A stretch of 14,137 bases of DNA, from positions 1 through 14,137 of the forward strand of contig CAZJNU010000068.1 of assembly GCA_964547485.1 (NCBI GenBank), read 5' to 3'. This document shows, piece by piece, positions 6,734 through 14,080 of this stretch (position 1 is the first letter of the stretch; each line of letters begins with the position of its first letter). The notes under the pieces were generated by a model, which was not told the DNA's origin, made no database searches, and saw only the letters and a list, made by a program, of their open reading frames with translations. The DNA is from JACJWR01 sp964547485 (lineage in GTDB: Bacteria; Actinomycetota; Actinomycetes; S36-B12; UBA10799). The translations under genes were made by a program, and so were the position numbers.

Positions 6734-7545
6734 AGATCTCGGCGATCGTCCCCACCCGGAATTCCGAGCGCACCATTGCCTCCTGTCTGGAGTCTCTGCG
6801 CCGGCAGCAAGGCTGCGATGTGGAGGTCATCGTGATCGACAACAACTCCAGCGATGCGACTGCCCAGATCGCCACGGACCTCGCAGACATCGTCATCAAC
6901 GCCGGCCCCGAACGCTCCGCCCAGCGAAACCGCGGCGCTGAGGCGGCCACCGGCGAGATCGTGTTCTTCATCGACTCGGACATGGTGCTCGAGCCAATGG
7001 TGTGCGCCGATATCGTCGACGTCTTCAGTCGGCAGCCCGAGATCGGCGCTGTGATTGTGCCGGAACGGTCCTTTGGCGAGGGGTACCTGGCGTCCTGTCG
7101 GGTGTTGGAGAAGAGTCTCTACGTGGGGGATAGCGACGTGGAGGCGCCACGGGCCTTTCGAGTCGAGCTGTTCGACCAGATCGGGGGGTGGGACGAGACA
7201 CTGACTGCAGCGGAGGACTGGGATTTGGCGGATCGAACTCGCGCCCTTGACGTGAAGATCAGTCGTGTCTACTCCTGGATCTGGCACGACGAGGGCCGGA
7301 TCTCGCTGCTCGCCCAGTACAAGAAGAAGCAGTACTACGGACGTTGGGTGGCGGAGTACCTACACCGTCACCCCGAGGCCAGAAGTCACGTGTCGCGACC
7401 CGGCGTAATGTCCAAGCCCGGAGCCCTGCTGCGACAGCCCGTGAAGTCAGGCGGGATGGTGGTGCTAAAGACCTTCGAAGTGGCTGGCTTGGTGAAGGGG
7501 ATGAGGGACGCCAAGCGGTCCGGACTGGTCGGGGCGGACGGGTGA
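6730..7545 (+). CDS. Family 2 glycosyltransferase
   Basis: A GT-A-fold inverting glycosyltransferase of 271 residues that should transfer a sugar from a nucleotide sugar to an acceptor on the cytoplasmic side. It opens with the typical first strand (Ile-Ser-Ala-Ile-Val-Pro-Thr-Arg-Asn) and Val-Ile-Asp-Asn-Asn-Ser-Ser-Asp. The metal-binding Asp-Ser-Asp lies at 82-84. The catalytic-base region, Gly-Gly-Trp-Asp-Glu followed by Ala-Glu-Asp-Trp-Asp, places Glu162-Asp163 in the expected site, with His186 after it. A basic Lys-Lys-Lys-Gln-Tyr-Tyr-Gly stretch (198-204) could lie at the membrane surface. There is no transmembrane segment. The GTG start at 6730 is fixed by AGGAG at 6717-6721, 8 bases upstream, and by the GTGA overlap with the small membrane protein. 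Its own stop overlaps the next GTG in the same way. Donor and acceptor are unknown. Confidence 0.93.
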   Translation: MKISAIVPTRNSERTIASCLESLRRQQGCDVEVIVIDNNSSDATAQIATDLADIVINAGPERSAQRNRGAEAATGEIVFFIDSDMVLEPMVCADIVDVFSRQPEIGAVIVPERSFGEGYLASCRVLEKSLYVGDSDVEAPRAFRVELFDQIGGWDETLTAAEDWDLADRTRALDVKISRVYSWIWHDEGRISLLAQYKKKQYYGRWVAEYLHRHPEARSHVSRPGVMSKPGALLRQPVKSGGMVVLKTFEVAGLVKGMRDAKRSGLVGADG

Positions 7546-8687
7546 CACCGCGGGTCGTTCATGTCATCGCGGAGTATTCGCACAAGGAGGCCATGGGCCG
7601 GACTGTCTCGGAGACGGTCGACCGTGTCCCTGGGCAGCACAGCCTGCTGACGACCGCCGCCCATGACGGCGCAGACCGGTTCGAGAACGTGGTCGAATTG
7701 GGCGGCGGGATGGAGACCTTCCCGCTCGGCCGGGGTGAGGCGCTTGCGGCTGCCCTCGAGACGCTGCGCCCTGACCTGGTCCACGTACACGGAGGTGCGC
7801 TCGCGCCACTGCTGGTGGCAGGCACCGCCATTCGCGACTACCGCACGGTGATGACGATCTATGCCTGGCCTCGGATGCCTGGCCTGTCCGCGCTCAGGCG
7901 TGCCGGTCTGCGGCCGGCGATCGACTCGAACGTGCTGCGTCCTCGGGTGCTGGCCACGACCGCCTTACCGGCCACCGTCGCCGGTCTCGCCCTTCGGCGG
8001 GCTGGGGTGCGCAGTGTGTTGTCGCCCGATCCGAGGGTGCTCACGAAACTCGCCGGTCATGTTCGGGTGCCGCTGCACCGGCTCGGCTCCGGTGCGCCCC
8101 GCTCGGACCTGCGGGCCCACTGGGACGGTGACAGCCCGACCGTCATCTTCGTCGGCCGAGCCGAAACTGTGCGGGGGGTCGACACCCTCATCCAGGCCTT
8201 CCCCGACGTTGTGCGGCAGGTGCCGGGCGCCCGGCTGAGGCTGCTCCTCATCCCGCGACCGGAACTCGATCACATCCTGGCGTTGGTGGCCCGATCGGGA
8301 TTGGCCGGCGCTATCGACGTGGTCACCCAGCCGGTCGCGGACGTGCAGGCCGAGATGGCTGCCGCGCAGGTCGGAAGTTGGCCGTTCAAATTCGACTACA
8401 CGACGTCTCCGCCCGCGATGGCGGTTGCCGAGGGGCTTGCTGTCGGCTTGCCTACCGTCACCACGTCGGTTGCCTGTGTGCGGGCTGTACTTGGCGAGGA
8501 TGGTCCGGCGGTGGTGGTACCCCCGGACAATGCCGACGCGCTGGCCCGGGGCCTGATCGACGTGTTGCAGGATCAGCCACGTTGGCAGCGGCTGGCGAAC
8601 CGTTCGCCGGGCTATGTCGACGACCGGCTCGGCTGGGCTCGGGCGGGGGAGGAAACGGCCGTGGCCTACTCCGAAGCGCTCGGCTGA
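7542..8687 (+). CDS. GT-B glycosyltransferase, family 4-like
   Basis: A 381-residue retaining-type glycosyltransferase. The GTG at 7542 is chosen because it overlaps the GT2 stop by 4 bases and begins a standard GT-B first strand (Pro-Arg-Val-Val-His-Val-Ile-Ala). The open frame back to 7344 runs out of phase inside the GT2 gene. The N-domain has Leu-Val-His-Val-His-Gly-Gly (79-85). The C-domain starts about residue 199 with Val-Ile-Phe-Val-Gly-Arg and a partner-strand pattern Val-Asp-Thr-Leu-Ile-Gln-Ala-Phe. The donor-binding EX7E region reads Ser-Pro-Pro-Ala-Met-Ala-Val-Ala-Glu, so Glu297 is kept but the first glutamate is Ser289. This is seen in some GT4 branches and need not mean loss of activity. 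The last 22 bases overlap, in opposite sense, the end of the membrane gene at 8666. It probably works with the GT2 on the same glycan. Confidence 0.9.
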   Translation: MTPRVVHVIAEYSHKEAMGRTVSETVDRVPGQHSLLTTAAHDGADRFENVVELGGGMETFPLGRGEALAAALETLRPDLVHVHGGALAPLLVAGTAIRDYRTVMTIYAWPRMPGLSALRRAGLRPAIDSNVLRPRVLATTALPATVAGLALRRAGVRSVLSPDPRVLTKLAGHVRVPLHRLGSGAPRSDLRAHWDGDSPTVIFVGRAETVRGVDTLIQAFPDVVRQVPGARLRLLLIPRPELDHILALVARSGLAGAIDVVTQPVADVQAEMAAAQVGSWPFKFDYTTSPPAMAVAEGLAVGLPTVTTSVACVRAVLGEDGPAVVVPPDNADALARGLIDVLQDQPRWQRLANRSPGYVDDRLGWARAGEETAVAYSEALG

Positions 8688-10780
8688 TCCGGCGTCACCG
8701 GCTCGCCGGATGTGCCCGCGCCGCCGGTGCCCAATAGCCGTCGGGCCTCGGTCCGGTGCTCCAGAATGCCGGCGGCAATCAGCAGCAGCAGGGCGCCGAC
8801 CGAGATGCTCAGCGCCGGTCGGAGCACCCGCCAGGGCGCGAAGACGATGTCCACGCCGTCGGCAGCCAATTCAAACGCGATCGTCCCCGCGAGAGTAGGC
8901 ACTCCGCTCCTGCCGTCCACCTGCCAACCAGGCGACCATTCCGCCGGGATAACCACCCAGCCGGCATCGCCCGGTGTCACCCGCCAGGTGGTCGGATTCG
9001 GCTGCGAGATACCTCCGGTGGCATCGCTTCGGCCTGGTGCCGGGACTGTTACGGTGGCTGGATCGAGGATGGCCTCGCTACCCACTGCGCCAACGGCCGC
9101 TTGCGCGAGTAGTTGATCGAAGGTCAGGTTCCGGGCGTTCACCACCCGGCCGACGCCGCGCGGAATCACCCGGTAGAGCTCGAGTTCCGCGCCGACGTCG
9201 ACGCGTTCCAACCCTGGCTGCGAAGCCACCCAGGAGTACATCGGGCTATCCGAATTCTTCGCCACCGCGATCCACTCGATCCCGAGCGGCGCCACCAGCC
9301 GTCCGAGGGCATTGTCCCCGGCCACGGCAACGACTCGGTCGACGTAGGCGGTGCGCCGGGAGGTGGAATCCGATCGGAGCACCGGCAGTTCCACTGCGTC
9401 GCTGACCAGCGCCGGTCGGGAGAAGTAGGCGGACGCGGGTGTCGCGATGGTGCGCTGAGACGTGAAGTCAAACGGTTGGTAGGCGTGCCACGGTAGGAAC
9501 AGTACTCCGCCACTGCCGGAACCCATCACGGCCTCCGCCCGCGCCCACGACTCGGGGTAGTGGCTCGTGCTGACCGACCCGCCCAACCCCCAGAGCAGGC
9601 TTGGAGCGACCAACGCCGGTAGCGCCGCGCACGCTACCGCGACCGGACGCGACCACCGTGCCCGAGGGGATCGCTGGTCGTCTGCTGGCGTGAGCCGGGT
9701 GGCGATCGCCTCCACTGCGGCGCCGAAACCCACCGCGTATCCCATCACCGCCAAGGTCAACCATTTCTGCTGCTCGCGCATGGCCTCAAACAGCGGCAGA
9801 TGGTCGAAGGCGAAGCCGTACAGACCCCCCAACGGACCTGCAATCCCGGCCCCAAGCAGCAGGCCGAGGGCGGTCAGCGCCAACAGTGGCGCCCCGCGCA
9901 GCGGATCCTCCCGTACCCGCGCGGCGAGTCCGACAATCACCAGCGACACCACCAGGACGGTCACCGGCAGCACCACCCAGCCGGAGACGGCCGGTTCCCA
10001 GTCGGCCCCGGAGTCTCGCCAGAACCCCTGCAACGACAGCACTGTGGCCATCAGCCCGCCCGGTCCTTCATGCGTCGCGTACGCCTGCAGGTCGCGATCC
10101 GTCACATCCAACGTCTTCGAACCAGTCAGCCACAGGACCAGCGCGTAGCCGTACACGAGGCCGGCCGTCAGCACCGTCTGCAGGGTGCGGATCAAATCCC
10201 GCCACCCCGGCCGGGGCAGCAGCATCACCGCAATCAGGGTGACGCCGCCGAGCCAGGCCGCGTGCGGGCTGATCGCCATCGCCAGCGAGTACCAGAGCGC
10301 CGGTCGCACGGCGAACCATTTTCCCTGTTTACGGGCATGCACCGCGGACGTGAAGATCCAGGGCAGCAAGGCCAGCGCCAGCAGCACCGACACATGGCCG
10401 GCCCGCACCCGGTCGACGACGAACGGGTTGCAGATGAACAGGATGACCGCGGGGTACACACGCCATCGACTTCCTCGAGTGGCCGCAGCGATACCGCCGG
10501 CCGCCAGCGGGAAGAAGATGAGAATGATCAGCCACGCTGTCACCGCCGGACCCACCAGCGTCCGCACTGCCTGAGTGGCCAGCCGAAACGGCATGGCATC
10601 CAGCGCAGATCCGGACAGCCCGTAGACCCCCGGTGTCAGGGTTTGATTCGGCCCGCTCACCCAGTCCAGCAACAGCAGGTACCCGTCGCCGATCCACGGG
10701 CCGACCACCAGTAGACCAACCACGAGTCCGAGCACACTGGACTCGGCCATCAGTCTGGTGCCGCGGCGCGAATAGATCAT
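8666..10780 (-). CDS. Large polytopic membrane protein, YfhO/GT-C-like probable glycosyltransferase
   Basis: A 704-residue integral membrane protein. ATG 10780 is chosen because it overlaps the upstream stop as ATGA. The frame extends to 10948, but that part lies inside the neighbouring gene and is Gly/Pro/Arg-rich. About ten membrane helices occupy 15-400: near 15-38, 72-100, 108-122, 128-147, 160-188, 199-219, 266-287, 297-322, 340-361 and 376-400. An extracytoplasmic domain (about 401-652) follows, then a last helix (655-674) and a short tail. Cues shared with YfhO/GT-C proteins are Asn-Pro-Phe-Val with Gly-His and Leu-Leu-Pro-Trp near 118-141, a Leu-Gly-Ile-Glu-Trp-Ile-Ala-Val strand (499-506), and Glu-Trp-Ser-Pro-Gly-Trp near 614-619. 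Asp32 and Asp39 in the first outer loop could be catalytic acids, as in GT-C enzymes, which use polyprenyl-phosphate sugars. The specific reaction is not known. Confidence 0.8.
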   Translation of the reverse strand: MIYSRRGTRLMAESSVLGLVVGLLVVGPWIGDGYLLLLDWVSGPNQTLTPGVYGLSGSALDAMPFRLATQAVRTLVGPAVTAWLIILIFFPLAAGGIAAATRGSRWRVYPAVILFICNPFVVDRVRAGHVSVLLALALLPWIFTSAVHARKQGKWFAVRPALWYSLAMAISPHAAWLGGVTLIAVMLLPRPGWRDLIRTLQTVLTAGLVYGYALVLWLTGSKTLDVTDRDLQAYATHEGPGGLMATVLSLQGFWRDSGADWEPAVSGWVVLPVTVLVVSLVIVGLAARVREDPLRGAPLLALTALGLLLGAGIAGPLGGLYGFAFDHLPLFEAMREQQKWLTLAVMGYAVGFGAAVEAIATRLTPADDQRSPRARWSRPVAVACAALPALVAPSLLWGLGGSVSTSHYPESWARAEAVMGSGSGGVLFLPWHAYQPFDFTSQRTIATPASAYFSRPALVSDAVELPVLRSDSTSRRTAYVDRVVAVAGDNALGRLVAPLGIEWIAVAKNSDSPMYSWVASQPGLERVDVGAELELYRVIPRGVGRVVNARNLTFDQLLAQAAVGAVGSEAILDPATVTVPAPGRSDATGGISQPNPTTWRVTPGDAGWVVIPAEWSPGWQVDGRSGVPTLAGTIAFELAADGVDIVFAPWRVLRPALSISVGALLLLIAAGILEHRTEARRLLGTGGAGTSGEPVTPDQPSASE

Positions 10781-12243
10781 TCGCGGAGCGAACCTCGGGG
10801 TTGGTGGGCCGCCCGGATGACTGCCGCGACCGCGGGAGCCACCGGATCCGCGGTGGCACCGGAGGTGTCCAGGATCAACTCGGTGACCCGGGCCGGTTGC
10901 TCGGCCAGCAGGGCTCGGAAGTCGGCCTGCTGACGGGCCTGCTGCCACTCTGGGCGCTCCGGTTTACGGGTGTGGATCACCGACGCCGGTGCATCGGGCA
11001 GTATCAGCACATCCGGCGCCGGCACGACCGCCGCCACCACTCGCGCTGCCGGTGATCCGGGCCACGGTGAGTCGCGCAGATCGTAGACGTAGCGGTCACA
11101 GATCACCACGGTGCGACGACGGACCTGCGGAGCCACTTTCGAGGCGTACCGCCAGATGTACTCGGCTGCGTAGAACCACGCTGCCACCTTCCGGATTCCC
11201 GGGTGTGCAAGCTTTTCGGGCTGGTCGTCTGCCGGGATCGGTTCCGGCGCGGGCGGGAGTGGAGTCACCTCCGCACCGGGTTGCTCCGGTTCAGCCGGCT
11301 CGCTGCGGACCCCCAGCAGTTTGCGGGCCAACGACACGCCTGGCAGATTGCCGCGGGCCATTCCGAAGTAGGCCGAGGTTGTGGTCATCCCGAGGGCCGT
11401 GAGGCGGTCTGACAATTCGTCGGCCACCGTGGACTTTCCGGACCCATCGGTGCCCACTAGCGCCACCACCACACCCCTGGTCCGAAGGCCGAGCGGACCG
11501 GCGGCCGACCCGGCCGGCACCACGCTCCAGCGTTGCGACCATGCCGCGGCGATCCCGCCTGGCCCGAGAGTGCGTCGAAGCAGCGCCCGCCGACTGGTGC
11601 GGGCAAGCTCCGGGTCGGGTTCGGCGCCGCCCAACACCTCGACGATCGCGTCGGCGACCTTCCCCAGTTGGCTCCGCCATAGGCCTTGGGCCAGGCGCCT
11701 GCTCTCGTCGGAGGCATCGGCCCAGCATTGGCGGGCCTGGTTGATTCGATCGGTGGGCGGCAGCTTCCCACGCAGCAGTGGTCGCACCAGCAAGTCGGCG
11801 GCGCCGGCGGTGGTGGCGAGCCGGGGACCGCTCTCGCTGCCGATCACCTGCACTTGCCGGGCGGGGCTGAGCAGGACCGCCCCGACCCGGAGGTCGCCCT
11901 GGGTGAAATCGACGACGGCCAGCGAACCGGCAATCTCGAATGCCAGGCTGAGGTGACGAAGTCTTCGCGGGTCGCGAGCTTCCGCGACGGCCGCGAACGG
12001 TGCGAACTCGGCCAGCCGGCGTAGCACGTCACGACGCTGATCAAGGTCCGGATCCCACCAGATATCCAGATCCGCCGGACCCGTATCCGTGTCCCACTTC
12101 TCCCCGGCGCCGAGCGGACCTTGCCACGCCCAGCGGACGTCCACTTTGTCGAGCAGTTGGGTGATATCAGTTCGAAGCGCTTCCCTGCTGGCGGTGGGTG
12201 GGACTGCGGGCTGGTCGGATTCGAGAACCGGGACCTGAGTCAT
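10777..12243 (-). CDS. Two-domain protein: nucleotidyltransferase-like N-terminus plus thymidylate-kinase-like P-loop domain
   Basis: A 488-residue cytosolic protein from ATG 12243. The first 250 residues contain Gly-Pro-Ala-Asp-Leu-Asp-Ile-Trp-Trp (55-63), matching the paired carboxylates of the nucleotidyltransferase fold (Asp58, Asp60), with a possible third acid, Asp112, in Val-Val-Asp-Phe. From residue 257 a P-loop kinase domain begins: Walker A Gly-Thr-Asp-Gly-Ser-Gly-Lys-Ser-Thr (264-272), the thymidylate-kinase Asp-Arg-Tyr motif (383-385), and a lid-like Arg-Lys-Pro-Glu-Arg (426-430). Between them lies a Pro/Glu-rich insertion, about 313-345. It is longer than, and differently built from, a housekeeping dTMP kinase. 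Related two-domain proteins occur in polysaccharide loci, where they may phosphorylate a sugar or nucleotide intermediate. That role is inference. It is translationally coupled to the GT-C-like membrane gene by an ATGA overlap. Confidence 0.82.
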   Translation of the reverse strand: MTQVPVLESDQPAVPPTASREALRTDITQLLDKVDVRWAWQGPLGAGEKWDTDTGPADLDIWWDPDLDQRRDVLRRLAEFAPFAAVAEARDPRRLRHLSLAFEIAGSLAVVDFTQGDLRVGAVLLSPARQVQVIGSESGPRLATTAGAADLLVRPLLRGKLPPTDRINQARQCWADASDESRRLAQGLWRSQLGKVADAIVEVLGGAEPDPELARTSRRALLRRTLGPGGIAAAWSQRWSVVPAGSAAGPLGLRTRGVVVALVGTDGSGKSTVADELSDRLTALGMTTTSAYFGMARGNLPGVSLARKLLGVRSEPAEPEQPGAEVTPLPPAPEPIPADDQPEKLAHPGIRKVAAWFYAAEYIWRYASKVAPQVRRRTVVICDRYVYDLRDSPWPGSPAARVVAAVVPAPDVLILPDAPASVIHTRKPERPEWQQARQQADFRALLAEQPARVTELILDTSGATADPVAPAVAAVIRAAHQPRGSLRE

Positions 12244-12249
12244 GACATC

Positions 12250-12255
12250 AGCCTA
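12250..12255 (-). promoter_or_regulatory. -10-like element suggesting a leaderless transcript
   Basis: On the minus strand TAGGCT (12255-12250) ends six bases before the ATG at 12243, so transcription would start at about the A of the start codon. Leaderless mRNAs with TANNNT at this distance are common in Actinobacteria. No good -35 is visible at 17-18 bases. An inverted repeat, CCGCCGG (12264-12270) with CCGGCGG (12293-12299), lies across that region and could bind a regulator. Confidence 0.4.
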
Positions 12256-12355
12256 GAGGGTGACCGCCGGGTGACGGTCGAAGTCCGGGCAGCCGGCGGG
12301 CATGACCAGTTCGATGGCGGCCAGGTGGGCAGTTTCAGTGGGTCTAGTCGGTGAG

Positions 12356-12384
12356 TTGACACTGTGATCGGCCGCCCGTAGCGT
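12356..12384 (+). promoter_or_regulatory. Sigma-70-type promoter for the lipoprotein gene
   Basis: TTGACA (12356-12361), a perfect -35 consensus, is followed after exactly 17 bases by TAGCGT (12379-12384), which keeps the three strongest -10 positions (TA...T). Transcription would start near 12391, leaving a leader of about 40 bases before the GTG at 12432. A weak ribosome site, GGATGGCGG (12417-12425), lies at suitable distance. This is the clearest promoter in the window and suggests fairly strong, housekeeping-type expression. Confidence 0.72.
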
Positions 12385-12431
12385 GCGGTGCCTCTGGGAA
12401 GTGCGAACTCGATTGTGGATGGCGGTCAACT

Positions 12432-13994
12432 GTGAGTCGGTCGAGTCGGGTTGCGCTGATGATGGCGATGGTGGGATCGCTGCTACTGGCCGCGTGTGGC
12501 GTCAACACGACGGATTCAGTGGCGCCGCCCAGTCCCCAACCTCCGGCATCGTCTCCGGCACCGCGGCAGCCAGGCGCAAGCCCGGTGCCGCGGCCACAGG
12601 GTGCAAGCCCGGCAGGCCGAGGACTCGGCAGCGGGGATGAGACCACCACATACACTTCCTTCGCCGGCCCAGTGCGGATTTCGGTCATTGAGAAGCATGG
12701 CTTCAGCAGCGTTGTCGGGGACGAGTTGGACAACGGTGCCGCCGGCATCAAGCTGCGGATCACCGGGCCCGCCAGGGAGTACAAAGACCCTGCCACCGGG
12801 CAAACGTACGCCTCGATGTTCAACGCGGCCACCAAACGCAACTACATCTACCATGGCAGCGGCAAAGACTACCCAGTCACCCTTTCGGACACCGCCTCGG
12901 TCACCGGCTACTTCTGCGGCAAGTTCGACTCTGGCACCCGATCGGCGGATTTCTGCCTGGCGCGCCTCAACGGCGCCTCCTGGTGGCACTACTACGGCGG
13001 CCCTGACTGGCGCTTCAACGAGAACGAACCCGTCCCGGGAGACACTACTGCGGGTGCGCTGTGTAGCTCTCAGGCAACGGCCTGCATCGGGGGTTGGGAA
13101 AGCTCGCCTGACAAGGCCGAGCTGGCCTGGAACCCCACCTGCGCGGGGGACCTGCTCAAGGACCTCAGCCCAGGCTGCGTACTGCCCACCACCCAGAGTC
13201 GGATCTCCAACGCCGTGCTGGAATCCGAAGGAGCGAGAGGTGCCAAGTGCTCAGTGGGGAGCACCATGGCTCCCTACAGCTGCGCGGTGATCAACATCCT
13301 GCCTATTCGCCAGCCGATGACCTTCAGCCAGCTGGGGCCGTTCGAGGTTGACCCACAGCGCGGCCCATGGGGCAAGGCGATTGTGTGCGGGAACCCTCGA
13401 TTCCGAGCAGAGAAGGACAGCAAGGGCAACGATCACGGCAGCATCGCCGCGTCCTGGCCGGGCGAAGGCGGGCGCAACATGGTGGTGCTGCTGAGATCCC
13501 AGAACGGGAGATCGGACACCCGGATCTCCGGCATGCTTGAGCAGGATGTCTCCACGGTGGGCGACTGCGGATCGTCCCAGGGCAAGAGTGTGGTCTCCAA
13601 CCTGTTGACGTGGGATCCGAACGCCACCGGGAGCCGGATCCCAAGTCAAGCGTGCCAAGTGTTCAACGGGCCGCCGGCTGAATCGGGCCTGAACTACGGC
13701 TGTACGAATCCGGTGACCTTCGTCCGGCGCAAGGATGCCGCTGATCAGGCAGAAACGAATGACCTGTTTGCGCAGGCGATGGGGAAGTACTACGCCCAAC
13801 GCGCGGAGCAGGCCATCGGCCCGGTGATCGAACACATCTTCCCGGCTCCCAATGTCGGCCCCTCGGTCGATCAACCGGTGATGATGTGGTTGGAGAAGTC
13901 GGCGGATGTGCTGTCCAATGCGATCATCCATTCAAGCGACGTAGACGCGGTGCTGTTCTCGAGTCTCTACGTTGGGCCGGTCAAGCCGCGGTAG
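12432..13994 (+). CDS. Cysteine-rich secreted lipoprotein, unknown family
   Basis: A 520-residue predicted lipoprotein starting at GTG 12432. The signal peptide has two Arg, a hydrophobic core and the lipobox Leu19-Ala20-Ala21-Cys22, so the mature protein should be attached to the outer face of the membrane. Residues 31-68 form a Pro/Ser/Ala/Gly-rich linker with a short tandem repeat (Gly-Ala-Ser-Pro twice, 27 bases apart at 12573 and 12600). The globular part, about 74-520, holds twelve more cysteines (162, 175, 211, 218, 237, 249, 273, 284, 319, 379, 408, 424), an even number that fits six disulfides, and many Trp/Tyr (a Trp-Trp-His-Tyr-Tyr patch at 184-188). I see no enzyme motif and do not recognise the domain. 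Candidates are a surface-binding or structural protein. It is a single-gene unit with its own promoter. Nothing links it functionally to the glycan genes except position. Confidence 0.88.
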   Translation: MSRSSRVALMMAMVGSLLLAACGVNTTDSVAPPSPQPPASSPAPRQPGASPVPRPQGASPAGRGLGSGDETTTYTSFAGPVRISVIEKHGFSSVVGDELDNGAAGIKLRITGPAREYKDPATGQTYASMFNAATKRNYIYHGSGKDYPVTLSDTASVTGYFCGKFDSGTRSADFCLARLNGASWWHYYGGPDWRFNENEPVPGDTTAGALCSSQATACIGGWESSPDKAELAWNPTCAGDLLKDLSPGCVLPTTQSRISNAVLESEGARGAKCSVGSTMAPYSCAVINILPIRQPMTFSQLGPFEVDPQRGPWGKAIVCGNPRFRAEKDSKGNDHGSIAASWPGEGGRNMVVLLRSQNGRSDTRISGMLEQDVSTVGDCGSSQGKSVVSNLLTWDPNATGSRIPSQACQVFNGPPAESGLNYGCTNPVTFVRRKDAADQAETNDLFAQAMGKYYAQRAEQAIGPVIEHIFPAPNVGPSVDQPVMMWLEKSADVLSNAIIHSSDVDAVLFSSLYVGPVKPR

Positions 13995-14080
13995 TTCCGG
14001 ACGGGCTGCACGCAGATCGAGGCAATCTTGAGCGGCCCTTGTGCGGTGCTGGCCGATCGTGGGTCAGGATGGGCTGTGCC

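Noticed and set aside
7344..7541. Upstream extension of the GT4-like frame
   Set aside because: It lies out of phase inside the GT2 gene. The GTGA junction at 7542 gives a start directly before the first GT-B strand.
10781..10948. Upstream extension of the membrane protein
   Set aside because: It overlaps the kinase-like gene and is Gly/Pro/Arg-rich. The ATGA junction at 10780 gives a start right before the first membrane helix.
13995..14080. Terminator after the lipoprotein gene
   Set aside because: Only short stems of 4-5 bp were found, with no T-run. Nothing stands out as a terminator.
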